Shown one piece after another: positions 6,748-7,265 of a stretch of 7,265 nucleotides of DNA. The notes beneath the pieces were generated by a model. The model was not told where the DNA came from. It worked only from the letters and a program-made list of their open reading frames with translations, and searched no databases. The DNA lies in the NCBI GenBank assembly GCA_903835865.1, contig CAILON010000443.1, positions 1 to 7,265 of the forward strand. Reading direction: 5' to 3'. Position 1 is the first letter of the stretch. The number at the start of each line of letters is the position of its first letter. Source of the DNA: an uncultured beta proteobacterium (GTDB taxonomy: Bacteria > Pseudomonadota > Gammaproteobacteria > Burkholderiales > Burkholderiaceae). Both the position numbers and the translations under genes were made by a program.

Positions 6748-7265
6748 TTATTTGGCCTTTTTCTTTGCCTTAGTTTTCTTAGGTTTAGATTTTGCACTAC
6801 TGTGATCCGAAGCATGGGCTGAGCTCAATATCGGAACCACACTTTGGTTTTTATAGCCAAGCTCTTGCGCAAACTCAGCAACGCTTTGTGCATAAAAGTA
6901 ACTACGGTTGTATTGCACGATTGTCAGAAAATTATTTAAGCCCACTACATAGTGAACTTGGTCATTGCCATCCTTATCGGGATAGGGGAGATCAACGATC
7001 ATGGCTTTGCTTTGGGGCTCAACCCCACCATTTTGTAGATCACCCCGTTGCGCAGTCAGAATCCCTTTTTCAATAAATTCTTGTACGGTGTATTTCAGCT
7101 GAGGCTCACCATCCGCTAAAGCTCTTGCAGCTGGGATGGCTTTTTCTTGTACTGGAAAATAAATTGGCATTCCTGTTTGCCAGCCGTGCATCTTCATAAA
7201 GTTGGCAACGCTGGCAATTGCATCTTTTGCGTTAAGTCTTAAATCAATACGGCCATCTCCATCAC
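6748..7265 (-). CDS. mltB: Lytic murein transglycosylase B, C-terminal part (runs off the window)
   Basis: MltB cleaves the MurNAc-GlcNAc bond of peptidoglycan with 1,6-anhydro product formation, normally at the periplasmic envelope. The 171 residues seen begin inside the domain at DGDGRIDL and continue with DAIASVANFM and HGWQTGMP, the family signature region. Next come the EPQSKAMIVDLPYP region and VVGLNNFLTIVQYNRSYFYAQSVAEFAQEL, which matches the family's closing Asn-Phe / Tyr-Asn-Arg-Ser section. The frame stays open to the window edge, so the ATG at 7195-7197 is internal, not the start. The catalytic glutamate and signal peptide lie beyond the window. After the normal end of the fold come about 35 extra residues, with a Lys-rich close (nine Lys in the last 16). 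The stop is 2 bases from the cysM stop. Identity as an MltB-family enzyme is firm; the exact subtype is less so. Confidence 0.9.
   Translation of the reverse strand, partial: DGDGRIDLRLNAKDAIASVANFMKMHGWQTGMPIYFPVQEKAIPAARALADGEPQLKYTVQEFIEKGILTAQRGDLQNGGVEPQSKAMIVDLPYPDKDGNDQVHYVVGLNNFLTIVQYNRSYFYAQSVAEFAQELGYKNQSVVPILSSAHASDHSSAKSKPKKTKAKKKAK

Noticed and set aside
6792..7076. 94-codon plus-strand frame opposite mltB
   Set aside because: It is antisense to the conserved C-terminal MltB sequence and begins directly after the cysM end without a ribosome site or known motif.

Overview
The window is about 7.3 kb of moderate-GC DNA from a betaproteobacterium. The gene order lapB, ugd, hldA, hldD, (hydrolase), comEA, cysM, with mltB facing the other way, matches the LPS/heptose neighbourhood of Burkholderiaceae. 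The moderate base composition and protein style fit a Polynucleobacter-like organism; the genus is inferred from memory, not from a search.

Region 1 (1 to about 235) is different DNA. It is very GC-rich and carries, on the minus strand, a 77-codon piece of a membrane protein I do not recognise. It abuts a lapB gene that lacks its first roughly 100 codons. The abrupt change of composition in the middle of a gene suggests a chimeric join or contig-edge artefact, or else a real insertion or rearrangement that broke lapB. The forward ORF running across the join (59 to 1102) therefore has a false N-terminus.

Region 2 (about 236 to 5251) is a forward run of envelope genes: lapB (control of LPS synthesis, 3' part only), ugd (UDP-glucuronate synthesis), hldA (heptose-7-phosphate kinase, kinase domain only), hldD (ADP-heptose epimerase) and an exported alpha/beta hydrolase of unknown substrate. 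Gaps are 36, 44, -4 and 5 bases, so these genes are probably co-transcribed. HldA and HldD make the ADP-L-glycero-D-manno-heptose precursor of the LPS inner core, Ugd supplies UDP-glucuronate for surface sugars, and LapB balances LPS against phospholipid synthesis. ugd, hldA and hldD all start with non-ATG codons.

Region 3 (5252 to 5792) holds a hairpin with a T-tract and then comEA, a small exported DNA-binding protein of the competence/DNA-uptake type with an unusual basic tail.

Region 4 (5793 to 7265) holds cysM, preceded by a six-residue mini-ORF that ends on the cysM start codon, and the C-terminal part of mltB on the minus strand. cysM and mltB converge with only 2 bases between their stop codons.

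I see no CRISPR array, tRNA, rRNA, insertion sequence or obvious new defence system. Most of the window is ordinary core genome. The points worth a second look are the left-edge junction, the hydrolase in the heptose operon, and the leader arrangements of comEA and cysM.
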